A DNA stretch of 38,926 nucleotides. It comes from an uncultured Clostridia bacterium (GTDB lineage: Bacteria > Bacillota > Clostridia > Oscillospirales > Ruminococcaceae). Below, one piece after another: positions 16,732 through 24,742 of the stretch. Under the pieces are notes generated by a model. That model saw only the letters and a program-made list of their open reading frames with translations. It ran no database searches and had not been told where the DNA came from. Numbering within the stretch: the stretch's first letter is position 1; each line of letters opens with the position of its first letter. The position numbers and the translations under genes were made by a program. Where the stretch lies: positions 24,001-62,926 of the forward strand of contig CANPXN010000011.1 of the NCBI GenBank assembly GCA_947586185.1. Direction: 5' to 3'.

Positions 16732-17496
16732 ATGGTTCTTACAATAGATATAGGAAATACAAATATAGTTATAGGCTGCGGCAAGGGAGAAAAGTGGCTT
16801 TTTGTTGAAAGGATATCTACACAGAGGAATACCACTGTTCTTGAATATGCAATGGCATTCAAGACAGTGCTTGATCTTTATGATATCGACCCTTCAGATA
16901 TAGAGGGGGGGATAATTTCTTCCGTTGTGCCGTCAATAACCAATATAGTAAAGCAGTCCGCTGAAAAGGTTATCGGAAGTCATGTAATGGTTGTAGGACC
17001 GGGAATAAAAACCGGACTCAGCATTGTTATTGATAATCCAGCACAGCTTGGTTCGGACCTTGTGGTGGATGCTGTAGCGGGAATACATTACTACAGTCTG
17101 CCATTGGTGGTATGCGATTTTGGAACGGCGACCACAATGTCCATTATAGACGAGAACAAATGCTATCTTGGAGGCATGATAATGCCGGGAGTAAATACAT
17201 CTCTTGACGCACTTACGATGAAAGCCGCTCAGCTTATGAAGATCGCTCTGGAGCCTCCTAAGAAATTCATAGGAAAAAATACCACCGACTGCATGAAAAG
17301 CGGAATTATTTACGGAACAGCCGAAAGCATAGACGGCATGATCGACAGAGTGGAGAAAGCGCTGGGTAAAAAAGTAAGCGTTGTTGCAACGGGAGGGGTC
17401 GCCTCGAGCATAGTTCCGTATTGCCGTCATGAAATAGTCCTTGACGATGAGCTTTTGCTGAAAGGTCTTAACATTATTTATGAGAAAAATAAATAA
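16732..17496 (+). CDS. coaX: type III pantothenate kinase
   Basis: 254 residues. It phosphorylates pantothenate, the first step of CoA synthesis, and belongs to the ASKHA-fold type III enzymes, which need a monovalent cation and are not inhibited by CoA. Motifs: DIGNTN (6-11), GPGIKTG, GSDLVVDA (catalytic Asp109), CDFGTATT (128-135) and GGMIMPG. ATG 16732 has AAAGGAG upstream. It is the last gene of the dtxR-sbcDC operon, and the CoaBC and ECF transporter genes lie 2-4 kb away on other transcripts. Confidence 0.95.
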   Translation: MVLTIDIGNTNIVIGCGKGEKWLFVERISTQRNTTVLEYAMAFKTVLDLYDIDPSDIEGGIISSVVPSITNIVKQSAEKVIGSHVMVVGPGIKTGLSIVIDNPAQLGSDLVVDAVAGIHYYSLPLVVCDFGTATTMSIIDENKCYLGGMIMPGVNTSLDALTMKAAQLMKIALEPPKKFIGKNTTDCMKSGIIYGTAESIDGMIDRVEKALGKKVSVVATGGVASSIVPYCRHEIVLDDELLLKGLNIIYEKNK

Positions 17497-17789
17497 GAGA
17501 GGGGTGTTCCCTCTCTTTCGGGTTGTAGAAAAGTTTAAATCAAGGGGACGCCCTCTCTTGCAGGGCGTCCCCTCTTTCAAAACAGTCCACCGGACTGTTT
17601 TGAAATTCACCCCTTGCGGAGCACTTCTAAGGCAAGGAATTTCGCACTCTGCGGAGTACGACCAAAGGCTCTGCCTTTGGAATTCGCAGCCTTTAGAAAA
17701 GGCTGGCGAAACTTTTAATTCGCCATTCGGCGGACATACCTTGACTTTTTCGACAGACTGTAAGAGAGGGATAATCCCTCTCTTTTTTT
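17496..17789. repeat. hairpin-dense repeat block between coaX and the cysteine desulfurase gene
   Basis: Six perfect inverted repeats lie in 294 bp. (1) AGAGAGGG/CCCTCTCT, 17496-17516. (2) 12-bp arms 17543-17554/17562-17573. (3) 14-bp arms 17575-17588/17592-17605 with a 3-nt loop. (4) CCAAAGGC/GCCTTTGG, 17662-17680. (5) GCCTTT/AAAGGC, 17689-17703. (6) the stem of (1) again, 17762-17784, followed by TTTTT. The outer two share the same stem sequence, so the middle may be an insertion into, or duplication around, one terminator. Gene-like frames across it have no ribosome binding site. Confidence 0.65.
17762..17789 (+). terminator. terminator of the dtxR-sbcDC-coaX operon
   Basis: 10-bp stem AAGAGAGGGA (17762-17771) / TCCCTCTCTT (17775-17784) with a 3-nt loop, followed by TTTTT. 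Confidence 0.85.
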
Positions 17790-18927
17790 ATTTCCCGGAG
17801 TATATAAGCCTTTCCTTCCCCTCTGCCAGTGCAAGTGCAAACTCTTTAAGATCATACATTACATTATCGGCACAGAGGCTTACTCTTATTGCACTGTCGG
17901 CAAGGCTTGCGCTTATACCAAACTGTGAAAGAACGCCGCTTTGCATTCCCTTTGAGCATGCTGAGCCGCTTGAAACGTAGATGCCCTTTTGTTCAAGGAA
18001 ATGAAGCATGATTTCCGAGCGGATTCCCTCGGCAGATATGTTGATTATATACGGAGAAGCGCTGCTCTTTGAGTTTATTGTAACTCCATCGACAAATTTA
18101 AGCCTTTCAAGGAGAAATTGTTTCAGCTCTGAAACCTGTTCCCAGCGTTTATCCATAGTTCCACGGAGGTATTTTACAGCAGCTCCGAAGCTTGCGATCA
18201 TCGGAACGCCTTCTGTACCGGAGCGCATTCCACGCTCCTGCTTTCCTCCGTACACTCTTGGTATGAGTCTTACGCCCTTTCTGACGCAAAGAGCTCCAAC
18301 GCCTTTTCCGCCATGGATCTTGTGTCCGCTGAGGGATATAAGGTCAGCGCATAGCTCAGTCATTTTTACAGGCTTTTTCATAAATGCCTGAACTGCGTCA
18401 CAGTGGGTGATTATATCAGGGTTCTTTTTTTTCGCTCCGTAAAAGGCACGTCTTACCGGCATAATGTAGCCTGTTTCGTTGTTCACTGCCATAATACTCA
18501 TAAGGCATGTCCTGTCGTCAACGGCGTTTACAAAATCTTCGTGGTGAAACTCTCCGTTTGTATCAGGGCTTATGCGGACGATCTCAAAGCCTCTTTTTTC
18601 AAGTAAGTCCATAGCGGCGCTTACAGAAGCATGCTCAACGGAGGATGTTATTATTTTAGGCTTCCTCTTTCCGTATGCCTCTGCCGCTCCTATTACAGCA
18701 AGGTTGTTGCTTTCAGTAGCTCCCGATGTGAAATATACGCCGGTAGGGTCGCAGGCGACTTCCTTTGCAATAGTTTTCCTTGCGTCGTCAACTACAAGCT
18801 GGGCGGATAACCCCTTTGAGTGAAGCGAGGACGGGTTGCCGTAGTTGCTGCGCATACAGTCGCAGGCTGCATTGACTGCCGCTTCACATGGCTTTGTGGT
18901 TGCTGCATTGTCAAGATATATTTCCAT
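17788..18927 (-). CDS. cysteine desulfurase (NifS/IscS-like)
   Basis: 379 residues, a PLP enzyme that takes sulfur from cysteine as a persulfide for Fe-S clusters, thiouridine or other thio-cofactors. Visible: LDNAATTKP at the start, TSGATESNN, the Schiff-base lysine in SGHKIHGGKG (Lys203), GGKQERGMRSGTE and the catalytic Cys324 in SSGSACSKG. The length of the loop around Cys324 fits group I (NifS/IscS) enzymes. No iscU, thiI or iscR gene lies beside it, so the acceptor cannot be named; mnmA at 37,269 is one candidate user of its sulfur. The gene is monocistronic with its own promoter. Confidence 0.95.
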   Translation of the reverse strand: MEIYLDNAATTKPCEAAVNAACDCMRSNYGNPSSLHSKGLSAQLVVDDARKTIAKEVACDPTGVYFTSGATESNNLAVIGAAEAYGKRKPKIITSSVEHASVSAAMDLLEKRGFEIVRISPDTNGEFHHEDFVNAVDDRTCLMSIMAVNNETGYIMPVRRAFYGAKKKNPDIITHCDAVQAFMKKPVKMTELCADLISLSGHKIHGGKGVGALCVRKGVRLIPRVYGGKQERGMRSGTEGVPMIASFGAAVKYLRGTMDKRWEQVSELKQFLLERLKFVDGVTINSKSSASPYIINISAEGIRSEIMLHFLEQKGIYVSSGSACSKGMQSGVLSQFGISASLADSAIRVSLCADNVMYDLKEFALALAEGKERLIYSGK

Positions 18928-18960
18928 TGTGTTTTCAGTCCTTTAAGTTTTTCTGCTTTA

Positions 18961-18989
18961 ATTTTATCATTTTTACGGCTGTATGTCAA
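18961..18989 (-). promoter_or_regulatory. promoter of the cysteine desulfurase gene
   Basis: On the minus strand TTGACA (18984-18989), 17-bp spacer, TAAAAT (18961-18966). Confidence 0.75.
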
Positions 18990-19009
18990 TTTTTGAAACA
19001 CTTTGCGGT

Positions 19010-19112
19010 GGACTCTGTCCCCCGCACCCCCTGCTAAAGGGACAAAGTCCCTTTAGAATCCCGATTCAATTCTATTTTCGCCCCTTAAATGGACAAAAAT
19101 AGAATTGGAGGG
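19010..19112. repeat. intergenic inverted-repeat element
   Basis: Two perfect hairpins in tandem: CTAAAGGGA/TCCCTTTAG (19034-19042, 19048-19056, 5-nt loop) and a 12-bp pair CAATTCTATTTT / AAAATAGAATTG (19067-19078, 19096-19107). The phrase pattern (GGACTCTGTCCCCC, GGGACAAAGTCCC) looks like the REP-type intergenic repeats common in this bacterial group. It lies between coaBC and the cysteine desulfurase gene, both on the minus strand, and may end the coaBC transcript. Confidence 0.5.
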
Positions 19113-19194
19113 GAACTAAAAAACTTTTTCTTAACAAAGATGTGGGGATAGGTACAACAAATTTTTAAAAATTGATTTCCGTGGACATACGGCT

Positions 19195-20385
19195 TTACAT
19201 CATAGCCTTCAGCTGATCGAGAATTTTATGGGCAGCCTGTTCCTTTGTCATAATATCAAGCTTTTTTGTATCATTTTTTGTTATCAGGGTAATTATATTA
19301 GTATCTCCTGCAAAGCCTGCGCCTTCCTGTCTGAGGCTGTTTGCCGCTATCATGTCGGCATTTTTCCTTTCAAGCTTTCCACGGGCGTTGTCAAGCAGAT
19401 TCTGGGTTTCCATTGCAAATCCGCAAATAAGCTGTCCCGGACGCTTATGCTCGCCAAGCCATTTGAGTATATCCTCCGTAGGTTCAAAAGTGATAGTAAG
19501 GCTTTCGTCGCTTTTTTTGATCTTTTCATTCGCTGTTGATACTGGTCTGTAGTCCGCTACTGCGGCAGCTTTGATTATCATATCCATATCGGAATAGTTT
19601 TCCTTTACCGCCCTTGCCATCTCCGCTGCGCTTTCTGCATTTATCACCTTTACAAACATAGGAGGCTGTACGGAGGCTTTGCCCGAAATAAGCGTGACCT
19701 CAGCGCCTCTGAGCATGGCTGCTTTAGCAACGGCATAACCCATTTTTCCGGTGGAATGGTTTGTGATATAGCGTACCGGATCAAGGGCTTCGCAGGTAGC
19801 TCCAGCTGTTACAAGGATCTTTTTGCCTGAAAGATCCTTTTCAAAGGCTGTTTCCCTGAGGATATATTCAAGGAGCACCTCTTCGTCCGGCATTCTGCCG
19901 TCCCCCATATCTCCGTTTGCAAGCATTCCGTGTGCAGGTTCGATTATTTCATATCCGAAACGTTTCAGCCTTTCGATATTGTCCTGAACTATAGGATTGT
20001 GAAACATGTTGTGGTTCATTGCCGGAGATACGATCTTTTTGCAGGGGCATGCCATTACTGTTGTTGTAAGCATGTCGTCTGCAATACCGCAGGCAATTTT
20101 CCCGATAACGTTTGCGCTTGCCGGAGCTATCAGCACAGCGTCCGCTTTTTTTGCAAGTGCAACATGCTCGACGCTGTATTCAAAGTTTCTGTCAAAGGTA
20201 TCCATAAGACATTTGTGTTTTGTGATAGTTTCAAAGGTAAGAGGATGAATAAAGTTTGCCGAGTTTGCGGTCATGAGAACATGTACCTCACAGTGGCGTT
20301 TTACAAGCATCCTTGCAAGGTTTGCGATTTTATATGCGGCAATGCTTCCGCTGACGCAGAGCAGTACAGTTTTTCCTTTCAGCAT
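19195..20385 (-). CDS. coaBC: bifunctional phosphopantothenoylcysteine decarboxylase / phosphopantothenate-cysteine ligase
   Basis: 396 residues. The N-terminal CoaC half (1-185) is an FMN-dependent decarboxylase, with VSGSIAAYK, the active-site His in EHVALA and PAMNHNM. The C-terminal CoaB half (from KILVTAGATCEALDPVRY) is the CTP-dependent ligase, with NHSTGKMGYA, the hydrophobic AAAVADYRP and KIKK. Together they turn 4'-phosphopantothenate and cysteine into 4'-phosphopantetheine. In the CoaC flap, where E. coli Dfp has Cys158 in an ACGD context, this protein reads LANGDMGDGRM with Asn. Some other bacterial CoaBC proteins also vary there, so activity is still likely. ATG 20385 has AAAGGA upstream. 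It diverges from an ECF S-component gene. Confidence 0.95.
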   Translation of the reverse strand: MLKGKTVLLCVSGSIAAYKIANLARMLVKRHCEVHVLMTANSANFIHPLTFETITKHKCLMDTFDRNFEYSVEHVALAKKADAVLIAPASANVIGKIACGIADDMLTTTVMACPCKKIVSPAMNHNMFHNPIVQDNIERLKRFGYEIIEPAHGMLANGDMGDGRMPDEEVLLEYILRETAFEKDLSGKKILVTAGATCEALDPVRYITNHSTGKMGYAVAKAAMLRGAEVTLISGKASVQPPMFVKVINAESAAEMARAVKENYSDMDMIIKAAAVADYRPVSTANEKIKKSDESLTITFEPTEDILKWLGEHKRPGQLICGFAMETQNLLDNARGKLERKNADMIAANSLRQEGAGFAGDTNIITLITKNDTKKLDIMTKEQAAHKILDQLKAMM

Positions 20386-20439
20386 CTGATTTATCCTTTC
20401 TATAGTTGTCCTATATGTGAGTATTAATAGTATGCATTT

Positions 20440-20467
20440 ATTATACCATATTTTTATTCAAAAACAA
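20440..20467 (-). promoter_or_regulatory. promoter of coaBC
   Basis: On the minus strand TTGTTT (20462-20467), 16-bp spacer, TATAAT (20440-20445). The 97-bp interval must also hold the divergent promoter of the ECF gene; a weak TTGTCC (20406-20411), 16 bp, TAGTAT (20428-20433) was seen for it. Confidence 0.5.
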
Positions 20468-20482
20468 TAGCCGGAGGTCTTT

Positions 20483-21076
20483 ATGAAAAATAAAACGAGA
20501 AAAATAGTGATTATGGGTATGATATCAGCGGTCATGCTGATTATGGCGTATACTCCCCTTGGATATCTGAGTATCGGCCCCCTTGCCGTTACATTTAATA
20601 TGATACCTGTAGCTCTTGCTGCCATACTGCTGGGACCTGTTGGAGGTTTGACTGCCGGCTGCATTTTCGGTATCACCAGCTTTCTCCAGTGTATAGGGAT
20701 CGGCGGGACAAGCGCTATGGGAGCGGTTTTGTTTGAGATAAGTCCCTTTCTCTCATTTGTGCAGAGGTTTGTTCCGAGAGCTGTGGACGGGCTTTTGCTG
20801 GGGTATATATTCAGGGGAGCGAAAAGGCTTACAGGAAATTACGCTGCCTGTACGATAACGGGACTTTGTGCAGCGGTCATAAATACTGTTCTGTTCATGG
20901 GAGCGCTTATTCTTATTTTTGGGAAAACAGAGTATGTGTCCGGCATTATGGACGGAAGAAGCTTTATAGCCTTTATCGTCGCATTTGCCGGAGTGAATGC
21001 AATTGCCGAAGCTGCCATATCGGCATTTGTTACTGGATTGGTGGGAAATGCGCTTTTAAAATATTCTGAAACTTAA
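20483..21076 (+). CDS. ECF transporter substrate-binding (S) component, candidate pantothenate transporter
   Basis: 197 residues with about six membrane helices and the opening typical of ECF_trnsprt S components: basic N-terminus, then LGYLSIGPLAVTFNMIPVAL, then GPVGGLTAGCIFGITSF. S components bind a vitamin and dock to a shared ECF module (T protein and two ATPases), which is not in this window. Divergence from coaBC and the nearness of coaX suggest pantothenate, that is a PanT-like role; folate or other vitamins remain possible because S-component sequences predict substrate poorly. ATG 20483 follows CGGAGG. Confidence 0.8.
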   Translation: MKNKTRKIVIMGMISAVMLIMAYTPLGYLSIGPLAVTFNMIPVALAAILLGPVGGLTAGCIFGITSFLQCIGIGGTSAMGAVLFEISPFLSFVQRFVPRAVDGLLLGYIFRGAKRLTGNYAACTITGLCAAVINTVLFMGALILIFGKTEYVSGIMDGRSFIAFIVAFAGVNAIAEAAISAFVTGLVGNALLKYSET

Positions 21077-21195
21077 TTGCAAAACATATATGTTAAATTA
21101 ATTATATAAGCAGAATGTACTTTTTTGTTGGTAAAAAAAGATTGATTTTGTATAAAACAACAATAGTTTGCATTACTTTTTGTGTGCTTTCACTA

Positions 21196-21224
21196 TTGTA
21201 TATTTGCTCCTTTAGTTGTATAAT
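21196..21224 (+). promoter_or_regulatory. promoter of the pectate lyase gene
   Basis: TTGTAT (21196-21201), 17-bp spacer, TATAAT (21219-21224). Confidence 0.7.
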
Positions 21225-21270
21225 GAAAATAGCAAATTGTACCTAATATTTTTGAAAGAGGGGAAATTTA

Positions 21271-24200
21271 ATGAAGTTTAAAAAACTTCTTTCCGGCATT
21301 ATGGCAGCTGCCCTTGCGGTAACAGCTGTTTCTGTCGGAACAAACAAACCTGCTGTAGTAAATTACTTTTCAGCAGAAGCAGCTGTGTCAACTCCGGCTG
21401 CATCAACAGCTCTTCTGGAGTCTGCCTACATTACATGGACGGCTATAGACGGCGCTGAGGGCTATAATGTTTATTATGGCAGCGGCGGAAACTGGACTCA
21501 GCTGGATTCCATGCTGGTAAGACAGTATGGCGGATATTTCAGAGCCGATGCCGTAGGACTCAAGGCAGGAAAGTACACAATGAAGGTCGTTCCTGTTTCC
21601 GGCGGCAAGGAGGATACCTCAAAGGAGATCGTATCTTCTGAAATGACCGTTACTGCTCATGACAGATCAGGATACGGCTTTGTAAACGGAACATCTTCAG
21701 GCGCTTACAATGATGACGGTACTCTGAAATCAGATGCGATCGTCGTTTATGTAACAAATGAGAATAAGGATACCGTTACCGAAATGATCAATGTCGAAGG
21801 TAAGGGCGAGGTCGAGTGCGTAGGCGTTCAGAACATCATTACCGGCTACAAGAAGGGCAAGGAAACAAGACCTATTAGCGTAAGATTTATCGGTAATATC
21901 GAAGACCCGGCAAATATGCCTAATGGCGATCTGTATGTGGATGGTGCAGTTGCCGGCATGACCATTGAGGGCATAGGCAACGATACTGTGTTCAACGGCT
22001 TCGGACTTGTTCTTAAAAACAGTTCAAACGTTGAGGTAAGAAATATCGGCTTTATGAACTGCAACAGCAAGGAGAAAGACGATGTGGGACTTCAGCAGAG
22101 CAATGACCACTGCTGGGTACATAACTGCGACTTCTTCTATGGCAATGCAGGTTCTGACGCTGACCAGGCAAAGGGCGACGGCGCTCTTGATACCAAAAAG
22201 TCACATTACATCACACATTCATACAACCATTTCTGGGATAACGGAAAGTGTAATCTTCAGGGAGCAAACGAAAGCGATACTTCTAATTTTATTACATACC
22301 ACCACAACTGGTATGACCATTCCGATTCACGTCATCCGAGAGTAAGAGTTGCTACGGTTCACGTTTATAACAACTACTACGACGGAAACGCAAAGTACGG
22401 CATAGGTTCAACTACCGGTTCGTCCGTATTTTCAGAGAACAACTATTTCAGAAACTGTAAATATCCAATGCTCACTGCTATGCAGGGCTCTGATGCCAAG
22501 TATTCCGAAAGCTCAAAGGGTACTTTCTCTGGTGAGGACGGCGGTACTATCAAGGCATACGGAAACTATATGGAGGGACAGAAGGCATTTACTGCATATA
22601 GCGAGGACAACACTGAGTTTGACGCATATGTTGCAGCTTCAAGGGACGAAAAGGTTCCTTCCTCAGTAACTTCAAAGCAGGGAGGAAATACATACAACAA
22701 CTTTGATACTGCATCAGATATGTACAGCTATAAAGTTGATGCAGCAAAAGATGTTCCGGCAGTAGTTACAGCAAAGGCAGGACGTGTTGACGGCGGAGAT
22801 TTCCAGTGGAAGTTTGATAATTCCGTTGACGACGAAAGCTATGATGTAAATACTGAGCTTAAAACTGCACTTGTAAACTATAAGTCATCTATTGTTGCGA
22901 TCGGCAGCGGTTTCAAGGAGAATGTAGGTTCTACTGACCCAACCGAGCCTTCAACAGATCCAACTGAAAAGACAACCGAAAAGACTACTGAGAAGACAAC
23001 GGAAAAAACAACTGACGAATCAAAGCAGACAACCGCTTCTCAGCCAATTGGGATCACAGGCAATATTATTTACTGCTCACCTAACGCAACAAGTTCTGGA
23101 AAGGGCACAAAGGACGATCCTGTGGATGTTCTGACAGCTTTGAATAATGTAAAAGCTGGTGGTGCGATCTTTCTGCTTGGCGGAACATATAAGTTTGATT
23201 CAACTATTAAAATTGACGCTGACAACTGCGGAGAAGCCGGAAAGTATAAGACTATCATGGCTGTTCCGGGAGAAAATGTTGTATGGGATTTCTCAGGACA
23301 GGGAACTGCTGACGCAAACAGAGGCGTTATTCTCAGGGGTTCATACTGGTACTTCAAGGGCTTTGAAATTACAAAGGCCGGAGATAACGGCATGCTTCTT
23401 TCAGGAAATAACAACAGAATTGAAATGATGTTATTCAATGATAATCAGGATACCGGTCTTCAGGTTTCAAGAATCGACTCCTCACAGGCTACTATTGATA
23501 CATGGCCGTCAAACAATCTCATCCTCAACTGCACATCAAAGAATAACTGTGATGACGCTACAATGGAAAACGCTGACGGATTTGCTGCAAAGCTTACATG
23601 CGGCGAGGGCAACGTATTCGACGGATGTATGGCATATAACAACAGCGACGACGGCTGGGATCTATACGCTAAGGAGGCAACAGGTCCTATCGGCGTTGTA
23701 ACGATACAGAACTGTATTGCGTTCAGAAACGGATATACAGAGTTTGGAGAGGGCTACGGCGATTGTGACGGTAACGGCTTTAAGCTTGGCGGCGCAGGTG
23801 TTGGTTCTCCGCATATTGTAAAGAATTGTCTTGCATTTGAAAACCTCCACTGCGGATTTACTGATAACAATAATCCTAAGCTTGCAAAGATCATTGACTG
23901 TACAGCAGTTAACAATGATATTGGCGGTGACGGAAAGCCTAATTTCTCAGTATACCGCTGCACAAACTGTGATTTTGATAATCTTATCTCTTACTATAAC
24001 AACGGAACAACAAGCCCTTCAAGCGATAAGTTTGTAGGCATGATCGCAAATTCTGTTTATACAAACAGCAAGGGCTGGTATCGTGTTGATGGTGATACAA
24101 GCATTGATACTCAAAATGCAAAGGTCGGAACAAAGTTTGACGGTCTTACAGATGCAGAATTTGTAAGCGTTTCCGTTCCTGCATTTAAAGCGGTAACAAA

Positions 24201-24648
24201 TTCAGCTGACGCATATGACTTCCATAAGAACTGGAGAAATTCCGATGGAACGATCAATACAGGCGGTTATATGGAGCTTAAGGAAACAAGCGAGTTCTAT
24301 AAGATGGGCGCATTTTTGAGCACACCGAGTACTGGACTCCCTGACCCGCCAGAGCCTTCAACAGATACGTCTGAGGAAAGCAGTGATGATACAGACGCTT
24401 CTATTGATGAAAGCAAGCTCAAGTGCGGCGATGTTAACACTGACGGTTCAGTTGATCTTCAGGATCTTGTAGCACTGGCTAAGTACTTTGCAGATACAAG
24501 TTCTTATGCTATTCCAGCAGAAGGAATGATTAATGCTGACAGCAACCATGATGATCATATCACAAATCTTGATATTGTAAATCTTCTTAAATATGTTAGT
24601 ACCCAGATCACAGCAGAAGAGTTCTGTCCTGAGCACTACAAGAAATAA
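21271..24648 (+). CDS. secreted bimodular pectate lyase (PL1 and PL9) with type I dockerin
   Basis: 1125 residues. A signal peptide (1 to about 38) leads to a short beta-sandwich-like segment (about 45-125), then a PL1 pectate lyase beta-helix (about 130-550) with DDVGLQQSNDHCWVHNCDF and the catalytic-arginine region DSRHPRVR (RHPR 354-357). A Thr-rich linker follows (about 554-591, EKTT repeats). A PL9 lyase domain (about 596-1020) has NCTSKNNCDD, ENADGFAAKL and NNSDDGWDLYAK. After a second Ser/Thr/Glu linker comes a C-terminal type I dockerin with both calcium repeats (GDVNTDGSVDLQDL and NADSNHDDHITNLDI). Both catalytic domains cleave polygalacturonate by beta-elimination; the dockerin should anchor the enzyme to a cohesin scaffold on the cell surface. 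ATG 21271 has GAGGGG upstream. Monocistronic, with promoter and terminator. Confidence 0.93.
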   Translation: MKFKKLLSGIMAAALAVTAVSVGTNKPAVVNYFSAEAAVSTPAASTALLESAYITWTAIDGAEGYNVYYGSGGNWTQLDSMLVRQYGGYFRADAVGLKAGKYTMKVVPVSGGKEDTSKEIVSSEMTVTAHDRSGYGFVNGTSSGAYNDDGTLKSDAIVVYVTNENKDTVTEMINVEGKGEVECVGVQNIITGYKKGKETRPISVRFIGNIEDPANMPNGDLYVDGAVAGMTIEGIGNDTVFNGFGLVLKNSSNVEVRNIGFMNCNSKEKDDVGLQQSNDHCWVHNCDFFYGNAGSDADQAKGDGALDTKKSHYITHSYNHFWDNGKCNLQGANESDTSNFITYHHNWYDHSDSRHPRVRVATVHVYNNYYDGNAKYGIGSTTGSSVFSENNYFRNCKYPMLTAMQGSDAKYSESSKGTFSGEDGGTIKAYGNYMEGQKAFTAYSEDNTEFDAYVAASRDEKVPSSVTSKQGGNTYNNFDTASDMYSYKVDAAKDVPAVVTAKAGRVDGGDFQWKFDNSVDDESYDVNTELKTALVNYKSSIVAIGSGFKENVGSTDPTEPSTDPTEKTTEKTTEKTTEKTTDESKQTTASQPIGITGNIIYCSPNATSSGKGTKDDPVDVLTALNNVKAGGAIFLLGGTYKFDSTIKIDADNCGEAGKYKTIMAVPGENVVWDFSGQGTADANRGVILRGSYWYFKGFEITKAGDNGMLLSGNNNRIEMMLFNDNQDTGLQVSRIDSSQATIDTWPSNNLILNCTSKNNCDDATMENADGFAAKLTCGEGNVFDGCMAYNNSDDGWDLYAKEATGPIGVVTIQNCIAFRNGYTEFGEGYGDCDGNGFKLGGAGVGSPHIVKNCLAFENLHCGFTDNNNPKLAKIIDCTAVNNDIGGDGKPNFSVYRCTNCDFDNLISYYNNGTTSPSSDKFVGMIANSVYTNSKGWYRVDGDTSIDTQNAKVGTKFDGLTDAEFVSVSVPAFKAVTNSADAYDFHKNWRNSDGTINTGGYMELKETSEFYKMGAFLSTPSTGLPDPPEPSTDTSEESSDDTDASIDESKLKCGDVNTDGSVDLQDLVALAKYFADTSSYAIPAEGMINADSNHDDHITNLDIVNLLKYVSTQITAEEFCPEHYKK
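22966..23013 (+). repeat. 12-bp tandem repeat encoding EKTT linker units
   Basis: Four in-frame copies of a 12-bp unit code for EKTT from residue 566. Codon choice varies between copies, so selection is on the protein linker rather than on DNA identity. Confidence 0.8.
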
Positions 24649-24704
24649 TTAATATAACCGATGCACGCTGATTAAACCAGCTTATCAGCGCTTGCTCCGA
24701 TTTT

Positions 24705-24735
24705 AAAAATCCGGTCTTTATGGCCGGATTTTTTG
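24705..24735 (+). terminator. terminator of the pectate lyase gene
   Basis: 10-bp stem AAAAATCCGG (24705-24714) / CCGGATTTTT (24724-24733) running into a T-tract. A second, weaker 7-bp hairpin (24666-24672 with 24684-24690) precedes it. Confidence 0.85.
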
Positions 24736-24742
24736 TGTTATT

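Noticed and set aside
17480-17980. 166-codon frame from the coaX end across the hairpin block
   Set aside because: Runs through six hairpins and into the antisense of the cysteine desulfurase gene; no ribosome binding site.
22966-23013. Short tandem repeat as a possible CRISPR array
   Set aside because: The 12-bp units are in frame, encode EKTT, have no spacers and sit in a secreted-protein linker. No CRISPR array was seen in the window.
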